Part shown: positions 62,268 to 64,000 of the stretch, piece by piece | Numbering within the stretch: the stretch's first letter is position 1 | Layout: the number at the start of each line of letters is the position of its first letter | Assembly: GCF_963576545.1 (NCBI RefSeq) | Contig: NC_083649.1 | Location: 1,517,454-1,581,453 of the forward strand | Origin: Limanda limanda | Lineage: Eukaryota > Chordata > Actinopteri > Pleuronectiformes > Pleuronectidae | Direction: 5' to 3' | DNA: 64,000 bases | Notes under the pieces: model-generated | Database searches by the model: none | Told to the model about the DNA's origin: nothing | Seen by the model: the letters and a program-made list of their open reading frames with translations, nothing else | Position numbers and translations under genes: made by a program

Positions 62268-62860
62268 CTTTCAAGAACTCTATAAACCATAACTGTTCAT
62301 TATATAATCTTTGATAGTAAATATTAAAATTTCTAAGTGAACTAGATCTAAATGAGACTGATCTTAATCAATAAATTGGCTATCGTTTCCCTTCTGTGAA
62401 GGGTGGTGCCCGAGAGAACTTAAACTAAAGTTATGATTTAATATTAATATATTTAATATTAATGTTTTATATTTTATTTTGATAACCACATTTATTGAAC
62501 ACCTAAAGGCACACCAGCTTATGGTATCACTCCTAACCATTATTGCACAACATATATTTATTTCTTATTATTTACCTCATTCTATTTGTTTGACTAAAAT
62601 GTTGATTATACATCTTGTAGGATCTTAACTTTCTTTGGTTGTCTTTCCCATCCTGGATAATATGCTTTCGTCTCCAAATCCAAATGTTAATCTCTCGGTA
62701 CCACACGTGAATCATGTGTTGACATAAACACACAAACACACAAACACACACAGCAGCACGCCGGCTCCCCCCCCGCCTCAGTGTCGCCGTGCTTCCTGTG
62801 AGACTCGTGTTTACTCCGAGGTTAATGGGACTCGACCTTTAACGAGTCTGATGTGAATCT

Positions 62861-62905
62861 GCTCAGTGGGCGTCGCTGGCCTGAGGTCAGCGACGCCCAC
62901 TGAGC
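62861..62905. repeat. perfect inverted repeat, 18-bp arms, 9-nt loop
   Basis: Arms GCTCAGTGGGCGTCGCTG and its exact complement, separated by GCCTGAGGT. No A- or T-run follows, and no neighbouring gene is visible. Confidence 0.9.
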
Positions 62906-63314
62906 TCCAACACCTCAGTGGAATCCAGCCATCACCTTCCTGCTCTCCTGAGGATGAACCCTTCACTGCTCAATACGTTCCACGACCTTTCCTCTTGGTT
63001 TGAGTCTGTAACAACGAGTATTCATGGTTACCAGAGGACGACTCCTGTTGACTGTGGGAATCCTCTGAAATTAGCTCTTTGTTCATCCTCTCACTTTGGA
63101 TCTAGCGCCCCCATCAGGTCAGAATGGAAACCTGATGTGATATTTAAGTTGAAGATTTCTGTGTTATTCAAGTTATATTCACCATAAGGTTCATTCTGGT
63201 GTAAAAACTTCAATCTGACTTCAACCTGAACCTGATTCAAACATTAACGTCCTCACACCTGAAGAAAGTGAAGTAAATGATCTCACTCTACAAAAATCAT
63301 ATTTAAATGGTCCT

Positions 63315-63360
<46 letters not shown>

Positions 63361-63483
63361 CGCACACGCACATATTATGCTGTGTGAACATTTTAATCAA
63401 ACTTCCAGTGACTAAACACAGATCTAAAGAGGGAGCTGCAAATGACATATATGTAGCTGTGCGTTTGTGTGTGTATGTGTGTT

Positions 63484-63564
<81 letters not shown>

Positions 63565-63696
63565 AATCCATGAGTGCATGATGGGGGTGTGTGATGTACC
63601 GTATAAGCATGTTTCTCCATTAATGCTCTACTGATCCCTGGCATGTTCAGAAATACATGGATGGAATGAGGATGATCATTCTCCATTCACACATGC

Positions 63697-63766
<70 letters not shown>
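63315..63766. repeat. CA, GT and CA microsatellites
   Basis: (CA)n at 63315-63365, (GT)n at 63457-63560 and (CA)n at 63698-63766. Confidence 0.95.
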
Positions 63767-63769
<3 letters not shown>

Positions 63770-64000
63770 CAGATGCTGCTCTCTGCTCTGGTTCCTGTTT
63801 GTCACCTCATCACATCTGTTCAGGGGTCAAAGGTCAAGCAGCATGATACTGACTCCTGTTATTACACTGATGGACAAAGAGACTTCCTGTTTTTAAATGA
63901 TAAATCTTTGGGGGGGTGGGACAGAAGCCACTCAGGGTTCGTTCTGGATGTTTGTTTCACGTCTGTCAACATGGTGAAGAAGTGGGTGGAGCCAGAGAAC

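Larger units (their letters stand above)
62268..64000. other. intergenic right end of window
   Basis: A perfect hairpin at 62861-62905 and CA/GT microsatellites. Nothing coding was recognised. Confidence 0.6.

Overview
This is eukaryotic, almost certainly teleost fish, nuclear DNA. It shows vertebrate-type split exons with GT-AG introns, very dense CA/GT, GA/CT and minisatellite repeats, L2/Rex-like LINE 3' ends with tetranucleotide tails, and several short non-autonomous DNA transposons (hAT with 8-bp target duplications, Harbinger-like with TTA). No tRNA, rRNA or CRISPR array was seen.

Positions 870-38473 (minus strand) hold one gene, an AMPA-type ionotropic glutamate receptor subunit of the GluA1 class (gria1; the a or b paralogue cannot be decided here). 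Eighteen coding exons plus one mutually exclusive alternative were delimited from splice sites and reading phase. All phases join, giving a model of 992 aa: signal peptide, amino-terminal domain, S1, M1, pore loop with Gln at the Q/R site, M3 with [10 protein letters not shown]2 with separate flop and flip cassettes, M4, and a short Gly-rich tail ending in STGM. Departures from the mammalian plan are a 4-residue tandem repeat before the signal-peptide core, a long M1-M2 linker, two introns inside what I recall as one ~371-nt mammalian exon, a flip cassette carrying the flop-type Asn, and a tail without the Ser831 and Ser845 equivalents.

From 38.5 to 58.3 kb no gene is visible. The stretch holds the gria1 upstream region, a Harbinger-like element, a long-TIR element, an A-tailed retroposon, and three large minisatellites (32-bp, 20-bp and 15-bp based units).

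At 58374-60152 (plus strand) lies an intact, intronless 592-codon ORF with normal codon complexity and two polyadenylation signals behind it. I do not recognise its family with confidence. It is the best candidate here for an undescribed gene. About 860 bp downstream is a possible solo LTR (61012-62267). The remainder is repeats and unannotated sequence.

Neither gene forms an operon or obvious functional pair with the other; they point away from each other (gria1 leftward, the single-exon gene rightward) and are about 20 kb apart.
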